Shown: one piece after another, positions 53,816 through 64,000 of the stretch
Position numbering within the stretch: the stretch's first letter is position 1
Layout: each line of letters starts with the position of its first letter
Source of the DNA: Lomentospora prolificans
Taxonomy: Eukaryota > Ascomycota > Sordariomycetes > Microascales > Microascaceae
Direction: 5' to 3'
NCBI GenBank assembly: GCA_029532625.1
Contig: JARFXM010000003.1
Coordinates: 124,001 to 188,000, forward strand
Length of the DNA: 64,000 nt
Notes under the pieces: generated by a model
The model's input: only the letters and a program-made list of their open reading frames with translations
The model's database searches: none
Told to the model about the DNA's origin: nothing
Translations under genes and position numbers: made by a program

Positions 53816-54745
53816 TTATAGCGCCCCTATCATCTTAGCCCACACTTCAAGCAACACCAGAATCCCCATGCAAGTCGCGAGTGCCTCTATAACTACCCGT
53901 CCCATCGTCCACTGCTCGCCTTCGTCAATGCGTCGCACCATAGGTAAGCCAACGACAAAGTACGAAGCATACCCGAAAGATCCTACCACGAGCATGCGGT
54001 CGTGCTTATCGTAGGCAAAGAGCCCTGCCATGAAGTGGTTATCCATGAAGAAAGTCTCGGCAAAGGCGAGGACGTACGAGAGCCCGAATACGATGAATAT
54101 ACGCAAGAAAGGGCCTGCTTGGAAGCACCGAACGAGTTTACGTTCAGCCACCATTAGAGCTGTGTAGTAGCTCATGAAGTATGCGTGAGTGAGCGGGTAC
54201 ATGAAAACGGGCACCCTCTGCCCACTTTGTCCGAGGACATGGGAGTCGAACGTCCACTGTACATTGAATGTGTATCGCATGCCCATAAGGTCGAAGAAGT
54301 AGTGCGTTCCAAAGTATGTGCCGAAGCCCACGATGATGGCGACCCAGACGTTGAGTTTGAACCAGTAGCAGCGTGCCCACGGTAGGTCTTTGTCTGGTCG
54401 GCTGGGGGATAGTATCGGGAGCAATATCGGGGGCGCCGCAAGTGATACTGAGAGGACAAGGAGGTCCGTTTCACTCAGGCGTTGAATCAGGCTAGTGACC
54501 ATCACCAACCCGACTATGCTCATCCAGAAGACGCTCTGGCCCAGAATAACCCGCTCGGTCCATGCTTTACCTCCCTGGTTTAGCTGAACCCTTGAGGCTT
54601 TTGGCGAGACATGGCCATTGGCTTGTTTGCATTGGGTTTTGGAATCCATGGATAGGAGCCGTTGGACACCAGTAATAACACATGGGTTGTCAGAAGTCCA
54701 CTGGTCCTTGGTCGTTGGATCGCGAGGCCTCGATTGCCCAGCCAC
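53816..54745 (-). CDS. Cycloeucalenol cycloisomerase-like membrane protein, 309 aa
   Basis: Plant cycloeucalenol cycloisomerase (CPI1) opens the 9beta,19-cyclopropane ring of sterol precursors. This intronless gene shows its hallmarks: THYFFDLMGMRYTF (residues 147-160), PLTHAYFMSYYTALM (184-198), AERKLVR, LAFAETFFMDN (227-236) and DRMLVVGSFGYASYFVVGLP (249-268) followed by MVRRIDEGEQWTMGRVVIEA and a C-terminal membrane helix. About seven hydrophobic segments are visible. The N-terminal 55 aa are polar; a start at the second Met (54649) is possible. Most fungi make lanosterol and have no cyclopropyl sterols, so the substrate here is uncertain and the name reflects family only. Its neighbour on the same strand is a P450. 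Confidence 0.8.
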   Translation of the reverse strand: MAGQSRPRDPTTKDQWTSDNPCVITGVQRLLSMDSKTQCKQANGHVSPKASRVQLNQGGKAWTERVILGQSVFWMSIVGLVMVTSLIQRLSETDLLVLSVSLAAPPILLPILSPSRPDKDLPWARCYWFKLNVWVAIIVGFGTYFGTHYFFDLMGMRYTFNVQWTFDSHVLGQSGQRVPVFMYPLTHAYFMSYYTALMVAERKLVRCFQAGPFLRIFIVFGLSYVLAFAETFFMDNHFMAGLFAYDKHDRMLVVGSFGYASYFVVGLPMVRRIDEGEQWTMGRVVIEALATCMGILVLLEVWAKMIGAL

Positions 54746-54941
54746 GTCGGCTCCTCAGAGTGGGATTTTCATCATGCCCGTCACGTGAATGCCTATCGCC
54801 TAGGTCGTACGAGAACGCGATGTCAGCTTTCCGATGTCGACCAGACAGTAAAAGGTAGAATCTCAAGGGCAACAAGTAGAGCAATACCGTTATAATATTT
54901 ATCGGGATTTCTTCGCAATTAACCCTTTTTTTCCCTTTTTT

Positions 54942-54972
<31 letters not shown>

Positions 54973-56353
54973 CATTGTTACAAGTGACAATCCGTAAGCT
55001 CCACTGGTTGACCCAGGGCGAGCTGGTCACTGAGCCGTGATGGCCACGTTCGTAGATTGAACGTGTTTGTAGGACGACTCATCATGGATATCCATCATCC
55101 AGGGCTGCTCCACGTTGGGATCTTTTGCGTGGCACAGATAAACGACAACTCAGACTGGGTTGGGCGTCTTTATTATTCTTAGCTGGTGGGTTGGGCTGGT
55201 GGGAACAACCTCGCGCGATTGGCAACGGCATTTTAACTCCGTAACAATAATTCCGTTCTATTCAAGGCATGTGATACAACTATAGCATTTAAAGCGCTGT
55301 GGAGCTGACTCATGATACCATAGAAGGAGGCAACCGAGGCGAGGCACAGAGCAACAGAATTTTGCTTGACGAGATGGAATCCGCTTTTGGACCTACATGG
55401 CTAGAACATCTCTCTACGCTACAGTAAGTCCACGATTCTTAACTTCACTATCCTGAGTTGAGAGCTCGGTGTTCCTCAACTATATCTGTATATACATTGA
55501 CTTAAGTTATGTATATGGCCACTGCTGAGCTAGCCTTATAAAATCGTCTTCTCGACTCTATTTTTCTTTGTATAATTGACTTTTCTTCGGCCTCCCACGT
55601 CGGACCCCTTGGACTTGCCATGTGCTTCCTCGTCTTCATCCTCGTTCGAGGCCGTAAATGGAAAACATGGAGTTCTATCGTGAGGATTCCTGTTGTGTTA
55701 TCATGGGTCGTGGTCTACGGCTTACTTGCGGGAAAGTAGGGGGATGACACGGCTGGAGCTGTCCCAGTCAGCCTGCCATTGGAGAATCGAGCAGACAATC
55801 CCATCCTGCTTCCAGCCTTTGTCCCCTTGAGGAAGAGTTTCATCCCTTCCTAAGCCTTACTGAAATCCCGAGAGGATATTTCAATAACGAGGGCTATTTC
55901 CCAAACGCCTGCCCAGGTTAGCTTGCTCGGTGCTTCCAGTGTATGTTCGCCCTCCTCGCCTTCCTTTACTCTCTTGCCCCGATACCAAAGCACGTAAATT
56001 GGGTGGTAGACATACTAGTACAAGTAATTCCATCTCGTGTCTACCTTATATATCACGCCGTAGAAATAGGATGTTTAGTCTTCTTTAAATTTTGCGTATG
56101 GGCTTTGTGTCTAACCAACCGAAACTTGGAACATGGTATCTATCTAGATGGTTCGCAAGTGGATAGCGCCTCGGGCTGGCTTAGACTATCAGGAGGGAAC
56201 AATTCGACAAACAAAATTCAATGCATCGGTCAGTTCGGAACTCTCCTGGCACTTCGGACTATCGCCACGGTCGTGATGGACGGAAAAGCCCATCCTCAAG
56301 CAATCATCTAATAACAACGGGCAGCTTATACCGGGGCTTTAGGATGTTAAAGC
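54746..56353. other. Intergenic with T29 run; possible decayed membrane-protein frames
   Basis: About 1.6 kb. A T29 run lies at 54944-54972. On the plus strand, two hydrophobic stretches (about 55620-55735, with LAMCFLVFILVRG and VVLSWVVVYGLLAGK, and 55943-56100) look like pieces of a membrane protein but are separated by stops. I cannot assign them. Confidence 0.35.
54944..54972. repeat. T29 homopolymer
   Basis: An uninterrupted run of 29 T, preceded by T/C tracts. Upstream of the isomerase-like gene on the minus strand it reads as poly-A in the promoter region, about 200 bp before its start. Confidence 0.9.
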
Positions 56354-57840
56354 TTAGTGGGGGGAAATATCTGGCCTAGGGACGGCATTCTTAAAGACAT
56401 TATACGGTTCAAACTTCCGCTCTAGCTCTACCAATCTCCCGTACTTGTTCCCCTAAATCCTGGTGAGATCGACAGTATCCTCTGGCGTGAGAGGTAAGCA
56501 GGTGCCTTCGAGCACCCCTTCCACAGCCCTTATCTCCTTCCTGAAGGTGTCCGCCCATGTTCAGCACTCGTCGCCGCCCTCCGGCGTAGTAGAAAGTTCC
56601 ACAATCTTTAGCATTGCGTGCTCCTCCCGATACCGAAATACGCTCGACGTGGTCGTGTTACGCGTCGAAATGCCGTGGAGGACGTGCAAGGCTGCAACAA
56701 CGACAGTGGGGGGCGTAATAGTTGCACCGTACTTAGCCATCACCTCAATCACCGCGTCTGCAAAACGAAGGCCACGGATATTGGCAGTCTGTACCTTTGA
56801 TGTGTGGCTGGTTGAGGGGGCTAGACCTCGCAGTTCCTTACGGTAATCGCCGATGGCGGTACCAAGGTAGTATGGATCGTATTAACTACGACGGGGGCAA
56901 TGGACGAGACTTCATCGCGCCACCACACGGCTGAGTCGTGTAAGGGACCAAACCTAATGAAGCCTAGCGAAAGGGTTGAACCAAAGCCGGAAACATCGGT
57001 GAGCCCAGGGTAATAGAGGACGAGATTCTCGGGTAAGCCAGGGTCCACGAGTTCATTCCACTTCGCGAAGAAGCGTTTTATAACCGCAACTTTGTCCTCC
57101 GTCTCGAACAAGATCACGCCTGCTTGGACCTAGCTAGCTGCCAAATGCCCCTGATCCCGACTCCATGAGAGAGCGGGCGAAAAGAGGAGGGAATACTATG
57201 TACCTCTTGCAGGGGATAAACCTTGATCGTCAGCTCCACTATAATACAACACCGAAATTCCCGCGTCCACCCCTCAAGCCTTCTAGCAGCTCCTCATCCG
57301 CGTCAACGCACTGTCCTTTGTAGTTTGCGACCTCTGCCCCGATTCAATCTGATCAATGCTCAGCCCAAATGTCGGTATAACGCTCCCGTAACCCCTCTAC
57401 ATCGCCCAACTCGCGAGGCGTACCGTCGGAGCGATCCCCGTAGCCGGCATGAGCTGCTGCTTTTCCAACTCCTCCAGTAGCTTCCCACCCAGTACCCCGC
57501 CGCCAATGCGCACCGTCCGGCGATCCGGTGCGACTTCCACATACGCAATGTCCCGCATGTCGTTACGTACTGTGCCGGAAATCTGCGATCTGCCATCGAG
57601 ATCGTGCAGGCCCGAAGATATGACAAAGGGTGTCGTGGCTGCGGCGCAGTAGGTTATTAGAACAGCTACATCTGCGGCGGTCTGGGGATGTGGCGGGTGA
57701 CGAGGCGCGTTGATGCAAAGGCGGCGTTGGGCAGCAGTGAATTGAAGTGCCAGCGAGATCCTTCCTATAGTCCAAATGTGATTCTCGCCAGCACTTGTGT
57801 ATGTACAGAATGCAAGAATGAGAAGACCATACGCCGTCAT
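56354..57840 (-). pseudogene. FAD-linked (berberine-bridge-type) oxidoreductase, decayed
   Basis: Members are secreted or cytosolic flavoproteins that oxidise alcohols, sugars or alkaloids. From about 57770 the minus strand gives TAADVAVLITYCAAATTPF, then SGLHDLDGRSQ, DMRDIAYVEVAPDRRTVRIG and GGVLGGKLLEELEK (FAD-binding PP-loop region). Next come DADEELLEGLRGGRGNFGVV, and after a frame slip VELTIKVYPLQE. A normal intron (about 57202-57122, GTACAT..CAAGCAG) leads to GVILFETEDKVAVIKRFFAK, WRDEVSSIAPVV and, after another frame slip at about 56860, DYRKELRGLAP and RFADAVIEVMAKYG. Two in-frame stops interrupt the end: TGA just after GGDEC (56558-56560) and TAG before GNKYGRL. The true C-terminus FEPYNVFKNAVPRP is still visible. 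A large middle part between the N-terminal third and DADEELL appears missing. Confidence 0.8.
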
Positions 57841-58392
57841 CCGTCAGCATTAAAAATACTGAAAGCAACACTGCCTCAATTTCCAAGTCTACTAATAATT
57901 GGGCCAGGATCAAAGTTTCGTTCCAATCAGTTTTAAGCTTTGCGGAATAGTGCGGGGAATGGCCGAGATGGTGTCGTGACCATTTATACAATGCTACTAC
58001 AATATAGCTAAAATTGCACCAGTAATTGAAGCGACTCTCTCCCTGCGTTAACCTAGGGTGGAACTCGTTTTTAAGGTTCTTAATCAAATAAGCCCGACGT
58101 TAAACTCAGTACAAACCTGGTCACCCTGCTATGGCAAACTAAAGGCGGCTTACGGTTGACGCTGAGTGAGTACATGCATCTTAGGGAACACGCGATGACA
58201 AGCACAGATACATAGTAGCGAGGTCATATGTGATTCACGATCTTCACTGCCTTAGCCAGGGATGGTCATCCCTGGGCCGTGACAAATATATGTATGTTGC
58301 AGTCTTGTCCCTTCGAACGATAGGCAATTAGATTAAATTCTTCCTGAACATCCTTATTTCGACATTAAGAGCATTACCGCTGGTTTGAAATC
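57841..58392. other. Intergenic before the GFA gene
   Basis: About 550 bp between the decayed oxidoreductase and the GFA start. No element recognised. Confidence 0.4.
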
Positions 58393-58866
58393 ATGGCGTC
58401 GACCTCCGGAAGCTGTCTCTGTAAGAAGATCACTTACACCTATACTGGTGAACCGACGTCGAAGATGAGTCTTTTCAAGCCATTACATTTATAGAGCTCA
58501 CTATAGCTGACTATTGTATAAGCCATTTGCCACTGCTGCGAATGCCAAAAGCTCACAGGATCGGCCTTTACCTACGACTTCCTCGTACCGCGCGAAAATT
58601 TTAAATGGACCTCCGGCTCTCCTAAGTCAAACAGCTTCATCCAAGAAAGCGGGATCCGCGTAGATTATCGCTTCTGTCCCGACTGTGGGACCGTATTATT
58701 TAAGAAGAGCGACGAGGATGATTTCAAGACTTTCTACCTCGTGCAAGGTGGGACAATCGATGGAACTGACGTAAAGACGAAGCCCGACGTGGAGCTTTGG
58801 ACAACCCGCAAGCTCGAGTGGATTGAGGCGATCGAGGGGGCGGAACAGGCGAAGCAATTTAAATGA
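58393..58866 (+). CDS. GFA-domain protein (glutathione-dependent formaldehyde-activating/CENP-V type), 139 aa
   Basis: A small zinc-binding protein; the family (PF04828) includes enzymes that help glutathione adduct formation, though most fungal members are uncharacterised. Exons are 58393-58468 and 58523-58866, split by a 54-nt intron (unusual GTCTTT donor, CTGAC branch, TATAAG acceptor) that joins in frame to give exactly 420 nt. Zinc ligands are visible: Cys8 and Cys10 (SCLCKKI), Cys28, Cys30 and Cys33 (ICHCCECQK), and FCPDCGT later. TGSAFT after the cluster and FYLVQGGTIDG and the acidic C-terminal region with LWTTRKLEWI match the family. It lies next to a decayed flavoprotein and a sugar permease. 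Confidence 0.85.
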
Positions 58867-61490
58867 GGTGAGATTTTATTGTAAAAATTCACTATGAGCT
58901 CTCATTCCTCTACTTGCTGATATCAACTATCGGCTCCATTCTTGCTGAAGGGGATGTTATTGCTGTTGCGATGGTCACTTCAGTCGGGTACTGATCACTT
59001 CATATTTTATTCACTTCTAGAATGCCATGAACACTGTCTATAAGTAAGGGCTTTTTGAAGCATTAAAGTGATGATCATCACATTGGAAAGGAGAAATAAT
59101 AGTCAACAGCAGTCAAATGCGCACTGTCGATCTCTAACTTCAAATAGTGAAAGAACTGTATTTGTAAATGTCTCTATAATGGTAGAATTTGCTTTCAAAT
59201 TCAACTACATTAGGAAACAGTGTCGGTACCTAAGTTCAGAGATGATATATGTTTCTCCGTACGCATCACCGTCTGATGAGTTTGGCGGGATGAAGACGAA
59301 GCCGAAGCGGTCATTAGCTGTCGATTTGTGAATATTTTCGCTAATGGTGACTGTCTAACAGAACAGCAGGAATCAGTTCCAGCCTATCTCTATGCTCACG
59401 CGCAGGCTCGCAAAGATTCTCACCCGGATTTTAATTTTGGTGACATCGACGTTACTATGAGCCTACAGAGCGGTAATTCGGAGGAGTAGCTATTACTATT
59501 AGATGAATCCGTAACATTCTGTGACTGGGACAGACTCAGACGTCTGCTAACTATCCTACAAGACAAAATTCTTTTCTCGTCTTACTTATTGCAAGCTTTA
59601 TGTGATGAGGAATTCCCTCTCCATTTGGCAATTTCTGCCAGAGTCTGGGGCGAGGTTGGCGTCATGACCGTGTGCATGACCGCTCCGTCAGGTTTGCGAA
59701 GAAGAAGGGGTCATATGAGGCAATCTAGATTTTAAATCGGGAGTCAAGGCGGGAGAGTAAAATGAGGGCTAGGCTCAGAGGTGACGATGACTTCTCAAAC
59801 ATCATCTGAGATGTTTGAGTCTAGTGAGGAAAAGAGGGAACGTATTAATATCACGATGAATATTCTGAGTATTCTTCCGATAACGATACAGAAGAGTGTG
59901 AAGATGATTAGCACTTGTAGTGTGATGGTAGATTAATGACAACCAGAGTATCAGCCATGGTGTTTTACGAGTTTCCAAGACGATACAATTGAAGAAACGC
60001 ACAGTTATTGGTAGTGGTACAATACAGATAATGCCTATGATGCAGGGCGTGGGCGACGGTCGTGCCCAGGGAGAAGTTCTGTTGAGGCTTGAAAAGCAAT
60101 AGCAAAAGGCAAGTCAAGCACTGGATGTTATCAAGGTATGTAAGTTCCCTATCTGGGAGGTTCTCCCCACAATCAAGCAAAACAGGGGGGATGGTACTTG
60201 CCCTCAACCCTAGATCAGAACGCAAGAAAGTTGAAAGAGCAGGGACCAACTGATATTGATTACTCGGGTACAGAGAGGAGGGTACCAGCGCTGGCGCATG
60301 TTGGTGCCAGCACTGAGGGCTCCAAGCGAGTCGACATTGCCTGCACCCTTTAAGTGCATGTAAAGGCATTTAGGCTAGTCAAAGAAATGTTGAGATCATG
60401 GGAAAACTCGATATGCTCACAGGCAGTTGGCTAATGTCTCTAGTGCTATAAGTATATCTAAACTCTATATTAGTTGGCATTGCTAAACTACAGTATCTAA
60501 GTTCTACGCCCCTTGTTGAAGCGGGATGCTTTCTACATCCTCATTGAAGTCAGCAAGATTTAGCGAGATCCCAGAGCTGTGCTAGCTGAAGCTGAGATGT
60601 AGACTTATCAAAGAGGCATTGACGCAGAGTCAAGCATATAACGGATGTAGCTCTTGATTGTTAATCGCTGACGTCTTTTGAAGAAAAAGAGAAGCCGTCA
60701 ACGCAGCAGACTGGTTTCACCCGGGATAACCGACTATCTATGAAGGCGCAGCTGATTTTCCACGGCAGGATTCTCCGGATATCTAGAAGATACTAAAGCC
60801 GTCCGCATCCTGGCACGAATTGAATTGGACGTGACAAGTGGTCCATTCTCTGGTTGATTTCTTCTGCAATAGCGAAAGAATTTGAAATCTCCGATTACCT
60901 TCAAAAGGCGTCACGAGGCCCTTTCCGTCATCCTTCAGCTTTGGTTCTATAGACATGGTTAGTCCTTTGCATAAGGGTCAAGTTCAGAGACGGTACTCGA
61001 CTATTTGCCAAAGTCACTTGACTTCGCCGCAACCAAAATTGCAGGCTATTAATGCCCAAGGTTGTGTATCGGAGCAGGGTGGAAGTAGTCGAGACACCTC
61101 CAGTGATTGATGACTTTGATCGATCCCGACCCCTCGTGGAAAGCGAAAAGTGCGGTGCAAAATGGGTAGCATCAGGCCATAACCGGTGGCTTGTAGTTAA
61201 AAAAGCCAATCCTAGGCGATTACCTCCAGGAAGTCGTTTCCGAGAACCCCAGACTACCTAAATACTGACACAATTAAGCACCCCATATTAGCTACGGTTT
61301 TCTACAGAGCAAGGAACAGTGGTTTCTGGTATGGATACAACATCCATTATCAGCGTGATATTGGTTCTCAAACACAAAGGATGGCAGGGAGGGGGCGTCG
61401 AGAGTGTTCGGTCGAACACATCGTCATGCGATGCTCCGACCCTGATTTCACATGATATTATTATTCTAGGATATTAAATTAACGTCCAAT
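58867..61490. other. Gene-poor, A/T-leaning stretch
   Basis: About 2.6 kb. Coding-like scraps occur at about 59360-59487 (+, SHPDFNFGDIDVTMSLQSG) and 61052-61261 (+), but with no family, start or splice structure. I do not see a transposon terminal repeat or a complete gene. Confidence 0.4.
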
Positions 61491-63429
61491 TTAACTACTT
61501 TCCCGTTCCACCTCCTGTTCTCTATGCGCGATTCCCTCATCCTTTGGGAGAGCTACGTCGAAGGTGTTGGTGGCGCGAGCGATGCCTTTTGTCTCGTAGT
61601 CCTGGAATCGCCAGGCAGGAAGACCGGCATCAAACAGTTCATCAACTTCTTCTAGGCTCCGGCCCTATAATAATCCTGTATTAGTGTCGTGTATTGCGCC
61701 GCAAGCTTGGATTGCATAATACCTTGAGCTCAGGGAAAAAGAGGAATCCCCATATGACGGCGAAAGCGGCAACGGAACCAAAGATCCAGCCAATGTTGAC
61801 ACCCATAGAGGGGAGGAGATATGGTGTGATGAATGTGGTTAAGAATGCGCCAATGACATCGCAAGCCGTACCGATCGCCTAAAGTCAGAATAGTGTTAGG
61901 TTCCTTCTTTCGACATCAATCGTATCGTAAATCAGGTCCCAAGCCCACAAACACTTACCATGATCTTTCTTCTCATGCGGACACCGCCGATCTCGGCGCC
62001 AGTAAGGAAAGCAATGTTCGCTGCAGATATGCGCGTAAATGCAGGTAGAAGCATAAAGCAAGCAATAATCATATTAGCTTCGTCCTGGTTCGGGACGTTG
62101 ATAGTTCCGAGGCCGGCTGCGACATATAGTAATGCGGCGCAGACGAAACTTCCATAGATGACAAGGACGCGGCGGCCGGTGATGTCGAGGAGAATGAGTC
62201 CGACGAAGCACCCTACGAAGCCGGCGACTTGGCCGACGATATTGTAGGTGAATGACTTTTCTTTCAATCCCTGTTGGACGTAAAATGTTGCGGCGTATGA
62301 TTGGATAAACTGGCTACCGTTGTTCTGCTGGATGAAGAACATGGTAATGCAGATCTATTATACTCACAGATTAGTCTTAGGCCTCCCGACGTAGTGGGGA
62401 ATTGAGGACGAAACTGACCCAAGTTCGTCGAATATATCTGCGGCGCAATAGGTCGAGCCACGAACCCTGTCGTTCTTCATCATGCAGGATGGCCTTCTCA
62501 AGGATATCTGCCTCGACCTGCGTGGCCCCGCTTCGCACATCCGCAGCCGGGCGAATTCTATCCAAGGATTTCTTGGCTTCTTCCTTGCGTCCCTTCAAGA
62601 TAAGCCAGCGGGGCGACTCTGGAGTAAACGGCACCAGCACCAGGAGGAGGATTGCTGGGATCAACTGTACGGCCGTCGGGATGATCCATCCTTTGTCGCC
62701 GTGTTCGGTGGCATATGCTCTGGACATGCCTGCACCCCATAGATTACCTAGCGCAGTAACCATCATCATGGAGCCCGAGATAAGGCCACGAACAGCAGCT
62801 GGCGACGTCTCGGCGTTATATGCTGGTACTGTGTTCTCTACCCAGCCTACTGCAGCGTAGGCGATGATCCGGCCGACGGTGAACTGCGGCCAAGAATGTG
62901 CGGTAACCTCGACTGGCCGGACAAAAATGAATTAGCGTCTCTATGCAAAAAAAAACATCATCCCCTGGAAATTGACACGTACTGATGACGGCCACGATTT
63001 GAAAGGCTGAAATCAGGTACATGGTTTTTTTATATGCCAGGTATTCGATCAACCGCTCGGCGCTAATGCAGCCAATAATTTTGCCGACCCATGGAAGAGA
63101 GTTCATCAGGGACTGCCGCCCCGGGGGGAGCTTATAGACGCCCTCATCGTTGGGGACTCCGAATCGATTCAAGAAAGAGGGAAGCGCTTGTAACGAGCCA
63201 AAGGAGCCGGTGTCACTGCGCCGTTGGATTTTTAAAACCGTCAGCTATGCATCACGAACGAAAATTTGTGCTGCGGCCGAGGAAAAAAAAGAAAAATGAT
63301 ATGAGAAAAAAAAAAGGGGGGGAAAGGGGGTTGCTCTCACATTCCGAATAATATAGCACCCTGCAGGAATACAAGGCAGCTGAAAACGAGAGTAGGCGTG
63401 AGTTGACGCCACCCGTGGAAAGCCTTCAT
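61491..63429 (-). CDS. MFS sugar porter (hexose/quinate-type), 513 aa
   Basis: A 12-TM proton-coupled sugar or polyol uptake permease at the plasma membrane. Six exons in transcript order: 63429-63341, 63215-62983, 62912-62419, 62354-61959, 61878-61723 and 61664-61491, totalling 1542 nt in frame. Exons 1 and 2 join to give FGIDTGSFGSLQALPSFLNR, the family's TM1 region. Next come LPWVGKIIGC, GRIIAYAAVGWVENTVPAYN (sugar-porter TM4-5 motif), SPRWLILKGRKEEA (PESPR motif, start of the central loop), NGSQFIQSYAATF in TM7, MGVNIGWIFGSVAAFAVIWG, and FFPELKGRSLEEVDELFDAG at the end. A TATA-like CATATAAAG sits near 63561-63570. Intron 1 has an A/G-rich run. The decayed flavoprotein and GFA gene are nearby on one side. 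Confidence 0.93.
63280..63330. repeat. A- and G-rich tracts inside sugar-porter intron 1
   Basis: Runs of A8, A10, G8 and G5 on the plus strand form C/T-rich runs on the coding strand between donor 63340 and acceptor 63216. Confidence 0.85.
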
Positions 63430-64000
63430 CGTGCACGCTTGTGGCCGTGAAGGGAGCCAATCTATTGACTATTATCAATTTGAAGAGTTGGCGATGGCTT
63501 GGGGAGGTGCGCGGCAAAAAAGGATTTGAGAAAATTCCAGCCCGAGGCTATCAAGAGTGCTTTATATGGCCCTCAGAGTGATTCCTCGCCATGGTATCTT
63601 GTCTACTGCCGAATTGGGTCTCTTGGGAAGTTGCAAAATGCCAGGACATTGTCAGGGTGAAGGAGATAGTCCGAACCCGCTGTAACGAAAATGGTTGATC
63701 GCGAACCGGCGCTCTGGATGGCGTGCTCAGCGACATCCGACGAGTTCCGACCCAAGCGTCTGGGTTGCCGCGGGGAGCTGCCAAGTCTTCAGCCTCGGAG
63801 ACGAATGAGAGGTTCGCATCGAAATTGTGATTTCAGGGATAGATCACGAATCGGACGGTCAGCAAAACATTGATTTCAAATCTTTGAATTATTGTTTCGC
63901 TGCAAACTAACTTTCCAGGTGTTTTCCATAATCTGGCTCTGAGTATCAACTAGCCGGCGAGAGAGGAATGGGCTAAGAACCAATCCAGCTCACCATTCAT
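63430..64000. other. Upstream region of sugar porter, to window edge
   Basis: About 570 bp. A TATA-like element at about 63561-63570 (minus strand) is 130 bp from the start codon. No gene is recognised beyond it. Confidence 0.45.

Noticed and set aside
61052..61261. 69-aa plus-strand open frame
   Set aside because: Looks coding by composition only. No family, and the opposite strand is equally open.
1..64000. CRISPR arrays, rRNA operons, insertion sequences, complete transposons
   Set aside because: None seen on reading both strands. The eukaryotic gene structure makes bacterial elements unlikely.

Overview
This window is nuclear DNA of a filamentous ascomycete (Pezizomycotina, probably Sordariomycetes). 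Genes are broken by short 50-120 nt introns with GT..AG ends and CTAAC/CTGAC-like branch sites. The families are typical of these moulds: Zn(II)2Cys6 regulator, PDR-type ABC pump, HET domain, tannase, GFA protein, MFS permeases and a fungal P450. There are no operons or Shine-Dalgarno sites. The species cannot be named from the sequence alone.

Layout. 1-1278: 3' end of glutamine-dependent NAD+ synthetase (+). 1.3-5.5 kb: no gene recognised. 5.5-7.5 kb: four-TM membrane protein (+). 7.7-9.6 kb: MFS transporter (-). 10.5-11.5 kb (-) and 12.1-13.2 kb (+): two short-chain dehydrogenases that share a promoter region. 13.65-14.5 kb: decayed HET-domain gene whose two halves lie on opposite strands. 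16.3-17.2 kb: alpha/beta hydrolase (+). 18.5-20.3 kb: secreted tannase/feruloyl esterase (-). 22.1-24.4 kb (-) and 25.2-29.5 kb (+): Zn2Cys6 regulator and full-length PDR ABC transporter, divergently transcribed. 30.0-31.1 kb: MOSC protein (+). 31.8-34.2 kb: CorA-like membrane protein (-). 34.2-39.8 kb: gene-poor with at least two decayed genes. 39.8-40.4 kb: mitochondrial membrane protein (+). 40.6-41.65 kb: nucleoside diphosphate kinase (-) with an unusual open upstream extension to 42.07 kb. 42.1-46.3 kb: gene-free. 46.3-48.8 kb: EF-hand MscS-type channel (+). 49.8-51.6 kb: cytochrome P450 (-). 53.8-54.7 kb: cycloeucalenol-cycloisomerase-like protein (-). 56.4-57.8 kb: decayed FAD/berberine-bridge oxidoreductase (-). 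58.4-58.9 kb: GFA protein (+). 61.5-63.4 kb: sugar-porter MFS protein (-).

Working together. The clearest functional unit is the regulator/ABC pair, whose shared promoter carries two abutting CGG-rich 13-mers and suggests a drug or xenobiotic efflux module. The MFS permease plus two SDRs could be a small catabolic or biosynthetic cluster. The P450 and the sterol-isomerase-like gene, on the same strand 2.2 kb apart, may act on sterols or triterpenoids. These links are inferences from proximity. No CRISPR array, rRNA, intact tRNA or intact transposon was recognised. All exon models were derived by hand from splice signals and reading-frame continuity.
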